A DNA stretch of 64,000 nucleotides from Pseudonocardia asaccharolytica DSM 44247 = NBRC 16224 (GTDB taxonomy: Bacteria; Actinomycetota; Actinomycetes; Mycobacteriales; Pseudonocardiaceae), in the NCBI RefSeq assembly GCF_000423625.1, contig NZ_AUII01000020.1, forward strand, positions 25,625-89,624, read 5' to 3'. Below are positions 56,140 to 63,539 of this stretch, in pieces. The translations under genes and the position numbers were made by a program. The notes beneath the pieces were generated by a model, which made no database searches, was not told the DNA's origin, and was given only the letters and a program-made list of their open reading frames with translations. Each line of letters starts with the position of its first letter. Position 1 is the stretch's first letter.

Positions 56140-57558
56140 ATGCTAGCCGAAGAGAACGAGAAGATGACTCGGACCGGTCCCGGTACCCCCGCCGGGAACT
56201 GGATGCGGCGGTACTGGCAGCCGGTGGCGTTGACCGAGGAGCTCGACGGGCCTCGGCCGGTCGCGGCCGTCAAGATTCTCGGCGAGGACCTGGTTCTGTT
56301 CCGTAACGACGACGGCTCGCTCGGGCTGATCGAGCGGCGCTGTGCCCATCGCGGGGCGGATCTGTCCCTGGGCAGGCTGGAGGACGGCGGGCTGCGATGC
56401 TACTTCCACGGGTGGCTCTTCGACGGCAGCGGTGCCTGCCTGGAGACACCGGCCGAACCGGCAGGTAGCAAGCTGGCGTCGAGGGTCCGCCTGACCGCCT
56501 ACCCCGTCCGCGAATGCAACGGGATCGTCTGGGGTTACCTCGGTCCGGGCGAGCAGCCGAACTTGCCTGCGCTCGACTGTTTCCTCGCCCCGGAGGAGTA
56601 CACCTTCGCGTTCAAGGGATTTCTCGACTGCAACTGGCTGCAGGCCCTCGAGGTCGGCATCGACCCGGCCCATGCCTCCTATCTGCACCGTTTTGAAGAA
56701 GACGATGATCCGTCCGACGCATACGGGAGGCAGTTCCGTAACGTCTCCTTAGGTACCGACCTACCTATGACGAAGATCCTGCGCGACTATGGGCGTCCGG
56801 AGATCCTGAATACGCGCACCGACTATGGCCAACGGATCGTCGCGCTGCGGCGCATCGACGGCGACGGTTATGACGGATCCGCCACTCATGTACGGATCAC
56901 CCATCAGGTCTTTCCGCATGGCATCACCATCCCGCTCAGCTCGAGCATGGCGATCACCCAGTGGCACGTCCCGGTCGACGACACGTCGTGCTACTGGTAC
57001 GCGATGTTCACCAGCCTCACGGAACCGGTCGACCGCGAGAAGATGCGCGCGCAACGGCTCGAGGGGATAACGTTGCCGGATTACAAGCCGGTGCGAAATC
57101 GCGCGAACCAGTACATGTTTGATCCGGCGGAGCAAAAGACTTCCACCTACACCGGTGTCGGCCATGACATCAACGTTCACGACCAGATGGCGGTCGAGGG
57201 GCAGGGCCATATCCACGATCGGACCCGTGAGCATCTGAGTCGCTCGGACAGAGCGATCGTGACCTATCGTCGCATGCTGCTGGCCGCCATCGACGCGGTG
57301 GCCGCCGGAAAGAACCCGGATCTGCTGTTGAAGGACACGGCCGACGTCGAGAGTCGCGGCCCGATCCCGCTCGACGGTATCGGTCCGACCGGACAGTGGG
57401 AGTCGTACTGGACGGACGCGGTCGAGCTGCTGCGGAAAAGCAGTCCGTGGGCCCAGAATTCCGCCGCCGCACGCGCCACCGGGCCGGCCGGTGTCCGATC
57501 GGCCCCGGCCGAGCCGGACGACGAGCTGTTGCCCCCGTACCCTGGCACGCCGAACTGA
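56140..57558 (+). CDS. Rieske [2Fe-2S] ring-hydroxylating oxygenase, single-component phthalate-like type
   Basis: A 472-residue terminal oxygenase. The Rieske cluster ligands are Cys68-x-His70 (RRCAHRGADLS) and Cys87-x2-His90 (CYFHGW). The mononuclear-iron segment reads Asp175-x2-His178-x4-His183 (DPAHASYLHRF) after Asn165. The sequence lacks an accompanying beta subunit, as in the phthalate and vanillate oxygenase group. ATG at 56140 with aacggagcgtc before it. A/T is locally higher (about 56690-57200) than in neighbours. Expected to need the reductase at 59015. Substrate unknown; demethylation, amine or ring oxidation possible. Confidence 0.92.
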   Translation: MLAEENEKMTRTGPGTPAGNWMRRYWQPVALTEELDGPRPVAAVKILGEDLVLFRNDDGSLGLIERRCAHRGADLSLGRLEDGGLRCYFHGWLFDGSGACLETPAEPAGSKLASRVRLTAYPVRECNGIVWGYLGPGEQPNLPALDCFLAPEEYTFAFKGFLDCNWLQALEVGIDPAHASYLHRFEEDDDPSDAYGRQFRNVSLGTDLPMTKILRDYGRPEILNTRTDYGQRIVALRRIDGDGYDGSATHVRITHQVFPHGITIPLSSSMAITQWHVPVDDTSCYWYAMFTSLTEPVDREKMRAQRLEGITLPDYKPVRNRANQYMFDPAEQKTSTYTGVGHDINVHDQMAVEGQGHIHDRTREHLSRSDRAIVTYRRMLLAAIDAVAAGKNPDLLLKDTADVESRGPIPLDGIGPTGQWESYWTDAVELLRKSSPWAQNSAAARATGPAGVRSAPAEPDDELLPPYPGTPN

Positions 57559-57566
57559 GGAAGATC

Positions 57567-58976
57567 GTGGGATTCATCGAGCGGCACGCGCTCTACTCCG
57601 ATGATCAGCGGGTGGCCGCCAAGGATGTCCTCGAACGCGTCGAACGTGAGCAACTCGACGTGGTGCGGGTGGTCTTTGCCGATCAGCACGGGCTGCTGCG
57701 GGGTAAGACGGTGGCCGCAAGCGAGTTGGGCACCGTGCTGCGCGACGGCTTGACGATCGTGTCCACGCTGCTCTCGAAGGACACCTCCGGGAAGACCGTG
57801 TACGCGGCATTCTCTCCCGATGGCGGACTCGGAATCGCGGAGATGGCCGGCGCCGGCGATATGGTCATGATTCCGGACCCGACGACCTTCCGGGTTCTGG
57901 AGTGGGCGGGTCGCACCGGCTGGATCCTGTGTGACCTGCGGTTTGCCAACGGCGAACCGGTACCGCTGTGCACACGCGGGCTGATGCGCCGCGCGGTGGA
58001 GCGAGCGGCTCGTCTCGGGTTCCTCGTCAAGACGGGCGTCGAGATCGAGTTTCATCTCTTCCGCGCCGGCCCGGACGATCGAGCGGGCGATGGGCTGCTC
58101 AACACCGGCTACCAGCTGCTCTCCGAGGACCGCCTCGACGCCCTCGGGCCGATTGTGACGATCTTCAGCGACTCGTTGCGCCGGCTCGGCGTGCCGCTAC
58201 GGTCGATCGAGATCGAGTTCGGACCAAGCCAGCTCGAGGTGACCCTCGGTCCCGAGATCGGGATTCGCGCGGCCGACACCGTGATCCTGCTGCGCAGCGC
58301 GTTGAAACAGATCGCCCGGCGCCACGACCTCCACCTCACGTTCATGTGCCGGCCGCAGATCCCGGAGGTCTTCTCCAGCGGTTGGCACCTGCACCAGTCC
58401 CTGCTCCGCCCGGCAGGCGAGGGGCCGGTGAACGCCTTCATCCCCGAGCAGCATGAAGCGATTCTGTCCACGCTGGGGCAGCATTATCTGGCGGGTCAGC
58501 TCCGGCACGCCCGTGCGGCCTCGGCGTTCGCCGTTCCGACGATCAACGGGTACAAGCGTTTCCAGCCTTACTCGATGGCCCCCGACCGTGTGCTGTGGGG
58601 GAGGGACAACCGCGCGGCGATGCTACGGGTGACCGGTTCGGCGGCCGATGGCTCGACGCACCTGGAGAATCGGGTCGGTGAGCCCGGCGCGAATCCATAT
58701 CTGTACATGGCCTCGCAGCTGATTGCAGGGTTGAACGGGGTCGAAAACAAATGGGAGCTCGAGTCCGCCGCGGACGAACCTTATGAGACCGATGCGCCAC
58801 GGCTTCCCGCCACGCTGGGTGAGGCGATCGATGCTCTGGCTGCTGATACGCAGTTCGCGCGGGCCGTCGGAGAAAAGTTCGTCGACTACTACATCGGAAT
58901 CAAACGGCACGAGCTGAAGCGCTTCCACTCGGCCGTGACGGACTGGGAGCAGAACGAGTATTTCGGGCTGTTCTAG
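57567..58976 (+). CDS. Glutamine synthetase-like gamma-glutamyl amide ligase
   Basis: A 469-residue GS-fold protein with the beta-grasp start (VVRVVFADQHGLLRGKTVAASEL) and catalytic landmarks of GSI: VEIEFHLF, IEIEFGPSQLEVTLG, SSGWHLHQSLL (near 272), NGYKRFQPYSMAPDRVLWGRDNRAAMLRV and the ENRVGEPGANPYL metal/phosphate Arg block. Ligands look complete, so an ATP-dependent ligase is expected. The loop bearing ammonia Asp in true GlnA is altered (SLLSKDTSGKT), favouring an amine other than ammonia, as in aniline or polyamine glutamylation. GTG at 57567 with ctgaggaagatc, 8 bp after the Rieske stop. Confidence 0.85.
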   Translation: MGFIERHALYSDDQRVAAKDVLERVEREQLDVVRVVFADQHGLLRGKTVAASELGTVLRDGLTIVSTLLSKDTSGKTVYAAFSPDGGLGIAEMAGAGDMVMIPDPTTFRVLEWAGRTGWILCDLRFANGEPVPLCTRGLMRRAVERAARLGFLVKTGVEIEFHLFRAGPDDRAGDGLLNTGYQLLSEDRLDALGPIVTIFSDSLRRLGVPLRSIEIEFGPSQLEVTLGPEIGIRAADTVILLRSALKQIARRHDLHLTFMCRPQIPEVFSSGWHLHQSLLRPAGEGPVNAFIPEQHEAILSTLGQHYLAGQLRHARAASAFAVPTINGYKRFQPYSMAPDRVLWGRDNRAAMLRVTGSAADGSTHLENRVGEPGANPYLYMASQLIAGLNGVENKWELESAADEPYETDAPRLPATLGEAIDALAADTQFARAVGEKFVDYYIGIKRHELKRFHSAVTDWEQNEYFGLF

Positions 58977-59014
58977 TCGACGCGGCGAGTCCGGTAGAGG
59001 CAGGTGATATCCAT

Positions 59015-59992
59015 ATGGCCGACGAATGGCATTTTGGTGAGGGCTGGACCCCCATGCTGGTCGAGCAGATCCGCAGCGAATCGCGGAACATCGTGAGCGT
59101 CACCCTGGTCGATCCCGATGGACAGGCGGTGCCCGCATGGGAGCCGGGGGCGCATATCGAGCTGTTGCTGCCGTCCGGACGGATCCGGCAGTACTCGCTG
59201 TGCGGCGACGACCAGGACAAGACCAGCCTGACCGTCGCGGTCCTGCATGAACCCGCGGGGCGGGGAGGTTCACGCGAGGTGCACACCACCGCCCTGGTCG
59301 GATCGCAGATCGGAGTGCGCGGCCCGCGAAACAACTTCCGCCTCGCCCAGGCGCATCAGCACCTTTTGATCGCCGGCGGCATCGGCGTCACCCCGATCGT
59401 GGCGATGGCCCGGGCCCTGGAGCGCGCCGGCGCGGACTGGCGACTGGTGTACCTCGGTCGCAGCGGCGAGATGGCTTTCATGGCCGAGTTGCGGGATATC
59501 AACCCCGGCCGAGCCGACATTGTGGAGACCGACCGGAGCGGCCGCCCCGACCTGGCCGCGTCGATCGCCGGCCTCCACAGCGGTACCGCAGTTTACTGTT
59601 GCGGGCCGGCCTCGCTGCTCGCCGATGCCACCCGCCTCTGTGAATTGGCTCCGGCCGATCTGATCCTGCGGACCGAGCGGTTCGCCGCGGCTTCCTCCCC
59701 CGGCCCGGCGGCCGTTGCGGGTGACGAATCCATTGAGGTCGAGCTCGCCAGGACCGGTCAAACCGTCACCGTTGCACCCGATCGCTCGATTCTGGAGTCC
59801 GTCCGCGACGTGCGTCCTGACGTCCCGTCGTCCTGTGAAGAGGGCTATTGCGGAACCTGCGAAACCCGAGTCCTCGAGGGAACCCCGAATCATCGTGATG
59901 ACGTGCTCGGCGCGGCGGAGCGGGAAAAGGGCGACACGATGATGATCTGCGTGAGCCGGGCCCACACCCCTCGGCTGCTTCTCGACCTATGA
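59015..59992 (+). CDS. PDR/VanB-type oxidoreductase (FMN or FAD, NAD, plant-type [2Fe-2S])
   Basis: Electron donor for a Rieske oxygenase. The flavin motif is IRQYSLCGDDQ (near 70), the NAD motif GGIGVTPIVAMARAL (near 125), and a C-terminal ferredoxin domain with CEEGYCGTCETRVLEG and a later Cys (MMICVSRA) binds [2Fe-2S] (about 270-315). The 325-residue layout is that of phthalate dioxygenase reductase and VanB. ATG at 59015 with aggtgatatccat. 38 bp after the GS-like gene, so it belongs to the same operon. Confidence 0.92.
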   Translation: MADEWHFGEGWTPMLVEQIRSESRNIVSVTLVDPDGQAVPAWEPGAHIELLLPSGRIRQYSLCGDDQDKTSLTVAVLHEPAGRGGSREVHTTALVGSQIGVRGPRNNFRLAQAHQHLLIAGGIGVTPIVAMARALERAGADWRLVYLGRSGEMAFMAELRDINPGRADIVETDRSGRPDLAASIAGLHSGTAVYCCGPASLLADATRLCELAPADLILRTERFAAASSPGPAAVAGDESIEVELARTGQTVTVAPDRSILESVRDVRPDVPSSCEEGYCGTCETRVLEGTPNHRDDVLGAAEREKGDTMMICVSRAHTPRLLLDL

Positions 59993-60065
59993 CGGCGCAC
60001 TCGCGATCGGTGGGGACGGCCACGGGCTGGCCTGGAACGCGTCGGTAGCGGCCGCTTCTGGGCGA

Positions 60066-60560
60066 TCAGCCGACGGGCACGGTGAACGCCCTTCCCGCAT
60101 TGACCGACTGCACACCGATCAGCCGTCCGGCGCGGCCGAACTGGTCCAGCACCGCCGACCAGGACCAGGGGCGTGGCCGGCACGGGAAGCACCGCCTGGT
60201 GGTCTGGGCCGAGTGCCGGCCGATGGATCACGAGCCAGACGGTGAGGTGGGCCGCGCGGGCCAACTCCATCAGCCGCTGCCAGTGCCGGGCCGTTTGCCG
60301 AGCGCGACCAGCACGTCCCGGGCCAGCATGGCCAGGCTGTCCGTACCCGGCGTGGGGTGACGGATGGCCACCCCGCCAACGAGGTCATGCAGCAGCGCGA
60401 ACCGGGTCAGCTCGACGAACCGGTCGGCGAACAACGCCAACGCCGTCGGAGGAGCATCCGGCCCGAACAGCCGACCATCGGCGACGCGTGAGCCGTGGGT
60501 GTAGAACGGCAACCCGGGCAGGAACTCCTGATCCAGGCAGCAGCGGGTATCCGTAAGCTC
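60066..60560 (-). pseudogene. Decayed gene of unknown function
   Basis: In three successive minus-strand frames, readable blocks appear: DQEFLPGLPFYTHGSRVADGRLFGPDAPPTALALFADRFVELTRFALLHDL, then QRLMELARAAHLTVWLVIHRPALGPDHQAV, then SAVLDQFGRAGRLIGVQSVNAG ending at the TGA at 60066. They look like one protein broken by two frameshifts near 60265 and 60170. No family recognised. Bases 59993-60065 and 60561-60587 hold nothing more. Confidence 0.35.
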
Positions 60561-60587
60561 CGGCGAACCAGGAGGATGGAGGACAAC

Positions 60588-61031
60588 ATGTTCAGGACCG
60601 TCGTCTGGGCGAGCGATGGGTCGGCGGCCGCGGAGCGTTCGCTACCGTGGGCGAGGGGTATCGCACAGAACAGCGGTGCCCGGCTGATCGCCGTTTACGT
60701 GAACGAGGTCGGGCTCGGTAGGGCCGCCGCCGCGGTCGCGGACCTTCACGACGAAGGGCAGGCAGCGGTTCGACGGGCGGTCGAGGCTCTGCAGCAGGAC
60801 GGGATCAACGCCGAGTTCGTCACGGGCAATGTCATGGTCGGTGGTGTGGCCCAGGTGATTGCGGATTTCGCGCGGGACGCCGACGCCGACCTCATCGTCA
60901 CCGGCACTCGCGGGAGGAACCCCCTCGTCGGCCTCCTGGTCGGCAGCGTCACACGCCGCCTGCTCGAGATCGCACCGTGTCCCGTTCTCGCCGTGCCCTC
61001 GACGCAGCCACGACAGAGCGGCGATTCCTGA
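60588..61031 (+). CDS. Universal stress protein (UspA family)
   Basis: A 147-residue Usp domain protein. The N-terminal VVWASDGSAAAERSLPWA, the ADLIVTGTRGRNPLVGLLVGSVTRRLLEIAPCPVLAVP ATP-binding pattern (G-x2-G-x9-G-S/T) is intact. ATG at 60588 follows aggatggaggacaac. Likely ATP-binding, with a role in stress or dormancy; no other link to the Rieske operon than proximity. Confidence 0.9.
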   Translation: MFRTVVWASDGSAAAERSLPWARGIAQNSGARLIAVYVNEVGLGRAAAAVADLHDEGQAAVRRAVEALQQDGINAEFVTGNVMVGGVAQVIADFARDADADLIVTGTRGRNPLVGLLVGSVTRRLLEIAPCPVLAVPSTQPRQSGDS

Positions 61032-61204
61032 CTGAGGTGCCGGGCCGAGTCGCCGCCGGCTGCTCGTTTGGCTCGCGCGCGAGGTTGAGCAGGCGGCGCA
61101 TCCCGCGCCCTGATGTGGTCCGGCCGGGTGGAGGTCTGCCCGTGGCGGGACTGCCGGGGCGCGCCTTGTGGCGCCCCTGGCCGCCCGCCCCTGTCCCGCC
61201 GGAG

Positions 61205-61443
61205 ACCGGTCGGAGAACAGCTGCTCGTGGTCACCGGACGTCGGGTCGACCTGGCCGCCGCCGGCCTGGACGCGGTGGGGATCGACCCCGACCCGCGCAC
61301 GGTCCCGGTCGATGAGAACCTGCGGGTGACCGACGGAGCGTGGGCGGTCGGCGACGTCACCGGCCGTGGCGCGTTCACCCGCGTCGCCCCTATCAGGCCG
61401 ACCTCGCCGCGGCCGACATCCTCGGCCGACTGCGGCGTCACCC
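61205..61443 (+). pseudogene. C-terminal scrap of a pyridine-nucleotide disulfide oxidoreductase
   Basis: LLVVTGRRVDLAAAGLDAVGIDPDPRTVPVDENLRVTDGAWAVGDVTGRGAFTRVA (split here by position: LLVVTGRRVD, TVPVDENLRVTDG, WAVGDVTGRGAF) is the FAD-binding GD-type segment of mercuric reductase or dihydrolipoamide dehydrogenase-like enzymes. After GAFTRVA a frame change leads to PYQADLAAADILGR. Front half and C-terminal domain are missing; the end abuts surE. Between 61032 and 61204 I see only a GC hairpin (ggggcgc at 61156-61162 and gcgcccc at 61171-61177). Confidence 0.6.
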
Positions 61444-62217
61444 GCCCAGTGCCAGCCGCTCCAGCACGCCGGGACGCTCGCGCAGCGGCGTCAGCTCCGT
61501 CAGGGTCGGGTGCCCGGCCGCGAGCAGCGCGACGTCGGTGCCCGGCTCCGGCGGATCCTCCAGCTCCCCCACGGTCGCGTGCAGGCCGCCCCCGCCGTTC
61601 TCCTCGATCCGGTGGGCGACGCACACCTGCACGATCCCGAACCTGGCCAGCCGCGCCTCGCGCAGCTCACGCAGCGCGGCGGCGGGACGGTCGGGGACGT
61701 TGAGCGAGAGCACGGTGCCGGCCGGGGCGGCGAGCAGCCCGGTGAGCACCGGGGCCAGGACCGCCACGGCGGTGTCCCAGTGCAGCTGCTCGGGCGGCGG
61801 CCAGGCCGTCTCCAAGGAGACCGCGAGCCCCCGCCAGCCGTGCCGGGCGGCGGTCAGGGCGGCCCCGACCGTGCCGGAGTGCAGCACGGCGTGCCCCACG
61901 TTGGCGCCGACGTTGATCCCGGACAGCACGACATCGGGCACCGGGTCGAGCCACCCGCGGCCGGCCACATGCACGATGTAGGCCGGGTGTCCCTCCACCG
62001 CCCAGGCCTCCACCCCGGGCAGTCCCGGCAGCTCGCGGGCGTGCACCTCGGTCCGGGCGCCGTCCCGCACCGACAGCACCGAGGTCCCGACCCCGCTGGA
62101 GTCGAGATGCGGCGCCGCCACCACCACCTCGAGGCCGGCATCGCGCGCGGCCGCGGCGAGCGCCCACAGCCCGGGCGAGTCGATGCCGTCGTCATTGGTG
62201 ATCAGAGCGCGGGCCAC
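61438..62217 (-). CDS. surE: 5'/3'-nucleotidase SurE
   Basis: A metal-dependent nucleotidase releasing phosphate from nucleoside monophosphates and short polyphosphates, linked to stationary-phase survival. The start ALITNDDGIDSPGLWALA carries the NDDG metal site; VVVAAPHLDSSGVGTS and PDVVLSGINVGANVG are the other active-site blocks. Length 259 normal. The GTG at 62217 follows tacggtgggggc. The stop overlaps the oxidoreductase scrap by 6 bp. Confidence 0.93.
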   Translation of the reverse strand: MARALITNDDGIDSPGLWALAAAARDAGLEVVVAAPHLDSSGVGTSVLSVRDGARTEVHARELPGLPGVEAWAVEGHPAYIVHVAGRGWLDPVPDVVLSGINVGANVGHAVLHSGTVGAALTAARHGWRGLAVSLETAWPPPEQLHWDTAVAVLAPVLTGLLAAPAGTVLSLNVPDRPAAALRELREARLARFGIVQVCVAHRIEENGGGGLHATVGELEDPPEPGTDVALLAAGHPTLTELTPLRERPGVLERLALGG

Positions 62218-62866
62218 GCCCCCACCGTAGGAGACAGCGCGGGCGACGCGGCCGACGTCACGCATTCGACCCCCACTGCTCGGGCCCGCGGCGCCTGCTG
62301 GGCCTCGGCCTGGCGCTACCGAGGCCCGATCCTCGGTCGATCGTCCTCCGGCGAGGAAGCGCAGCTCTCTCCGCTCTCGACCGCGTGTCGCCGCAGGTCA
62401 GGCCCCGCGCATCGCGACAATGCCGAGGGCCCTGGCTCGACATTCAGAACAGGCCCTGGCCGGACATTCAGAAGAGGCTTTGGCCGGACATTCAGAACAG
62501 GTGTTACCCGCAGCCGGGAATGCAGGAAGAGCCATGGTTGCGAAATCTGGAGTCAATGGGAACGCAATACGGCTGTCACTTGATCATGTATCCAAACCCG
62601 ATTCCCGGTGGTTGATAGACAATCCTTACGCCCGCCGCCTGCCAACTGTCGCATGATGTGGGGCCTGGCGGGCTCCTTCCAGGTCAATGGCTCGATCCGG
62701 CCCCCCTCAAGGGGTTGCGGGTGGCTACCGTCTCATTTAAAGTGACCCGTGGTTGGAACCACTAGCCGAGTTGGCCAGCGTGCTCGGGCGGCAGTGGTTG
62801 CTGATCGCAATCTCTCCCATTCCGCTCCGACCATGCCGCGATGGATCCGCCGAGAGGAGCCAGGAA
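62218..62866. other. Intergenic region between surE and a STAS gene
   Basis: 649 bp without a convincing gene. It contains the 24-bp triple repeat (62432-62503), a more A/T-rich stretch after about 62560 (e.g. catttaaagtgaccc near 62734) that could hold the promoter of the STAS gene, and open frames in all three phases over the repeat, none with family similarity. Confidence 0.5.
62432..62503 (+). repeat. 24-bp tandem repeat, three units
   Basis: Units at 62432, 62456 and 62480 share the core gacattcagaacagg with 2-6 changes each. 24 bp is a multiple of three, so every frame stays open and repeats an eight-residue peptide (e.g. WPDIQKRL). Possibly part of a small repeat protein, but no start with a ribosome site was clear. 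Confidence 0.75.
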
Positions 62867-63301
62867 ATGGGAATGCTGGACCACCACGAGCGGCGCACAA
62901 TCGGAAGCACGAACAAATGGATCATCAGTTCCGTGCAGCCTGACCGCGATCATGCGTTGCTCACGGTGACCGGCATGCTCGATCAAGAGTCGGCGGCGGA
63001 ACTGCGCCAGCGCGCGACCGGGCTGCTCGTCGCCGGCGCTCGGTATCTGGTGGTGGATCTGTCCCAGGCATACGGCGCCCACCCGGGGATACTCGGGTTG
63101 CTCGCCGCGGCGAGTCGCCGGCTCACCGCGCGTCAGGGTTGGCTGAAGCTGACCGGGGCGGGTCCGGCAGTCATGGAGAAGCTCGATGAAGCGAGCCTGT
63201 CCGACCTGTTCACGATCTACCGGGCGGCTACCTGCCGGGGCGACAATGGCGTTGACGACGCCTCCGGGTCCGAGTGCGTCACGCGGCATCCCGTCGCATG
63301 A
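62867..63301 (+). CDS. STAS-domain anti-sigma-factor antagonist-like protein
   Basis: A 144-residue STAS protein of the SpoIIAA/RsbV fold: HALLTVTGMLDQESAAELRQRATGLL, YLVVDLSQAYGAHPGILGLLAAASRRL and WLKLTGAGPAVMEKL. The loop usually reading D-S-S-G, whose Ser is phosphorylated by the anti-sigma kinase, is A-H-P-G, so the normal switch is lost. ATG at 62867 follows gagaggagccaggaa. Likely regulates a sigma factor or a sensor; partner not in the window. Between 63302 and 63539 there is no further gene. Confidence 0.8.
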   Translation: MGMLDHHERRTIGSTNKWIISSVQPDRDHALLTVTGMLDQESAAELRQRATGLLVAGARYLVVDLSQAYGAHPGILGLLAAASRRLTARQGWLKLTGAGPAVMEKLDEASLSDLFTIYRAATCRGDNGVDDASGSECVTRHPVA

Positions 63302-63539
63302 GAATCCGCCTGCGTTCCGCACGAGCGGATGAGCAGGCACATCACCACCAGGGGGTGTGGCCCTCCGCGGGGCGCCGACCAGGCGGGCGCGACCGGGCGC
63401 CATCCCTGCCGATTCAGCACCGCGGGTGTCGGGCGAGCCGCCGCGCCGGGCGTGCCGGGCTCGAGGGGATGGGGCCCGGCCCACCCGCCGTCATGACGGG
63501 CAGGAGCCCGGAGAACCTCACGCTCGGCAGGAGGACACG

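Noticed and set aside
62432..62503. CRISPR array
   Set aside because: Three contiguous 24-bp units without spacers and without cas genes nearby.
61366..62583. Plus-strand ORF of 405 codons
   Set aside because: Mostly antisense of surE, then the tandem repeat; Gln/His/Arg-rich without domain similarity.
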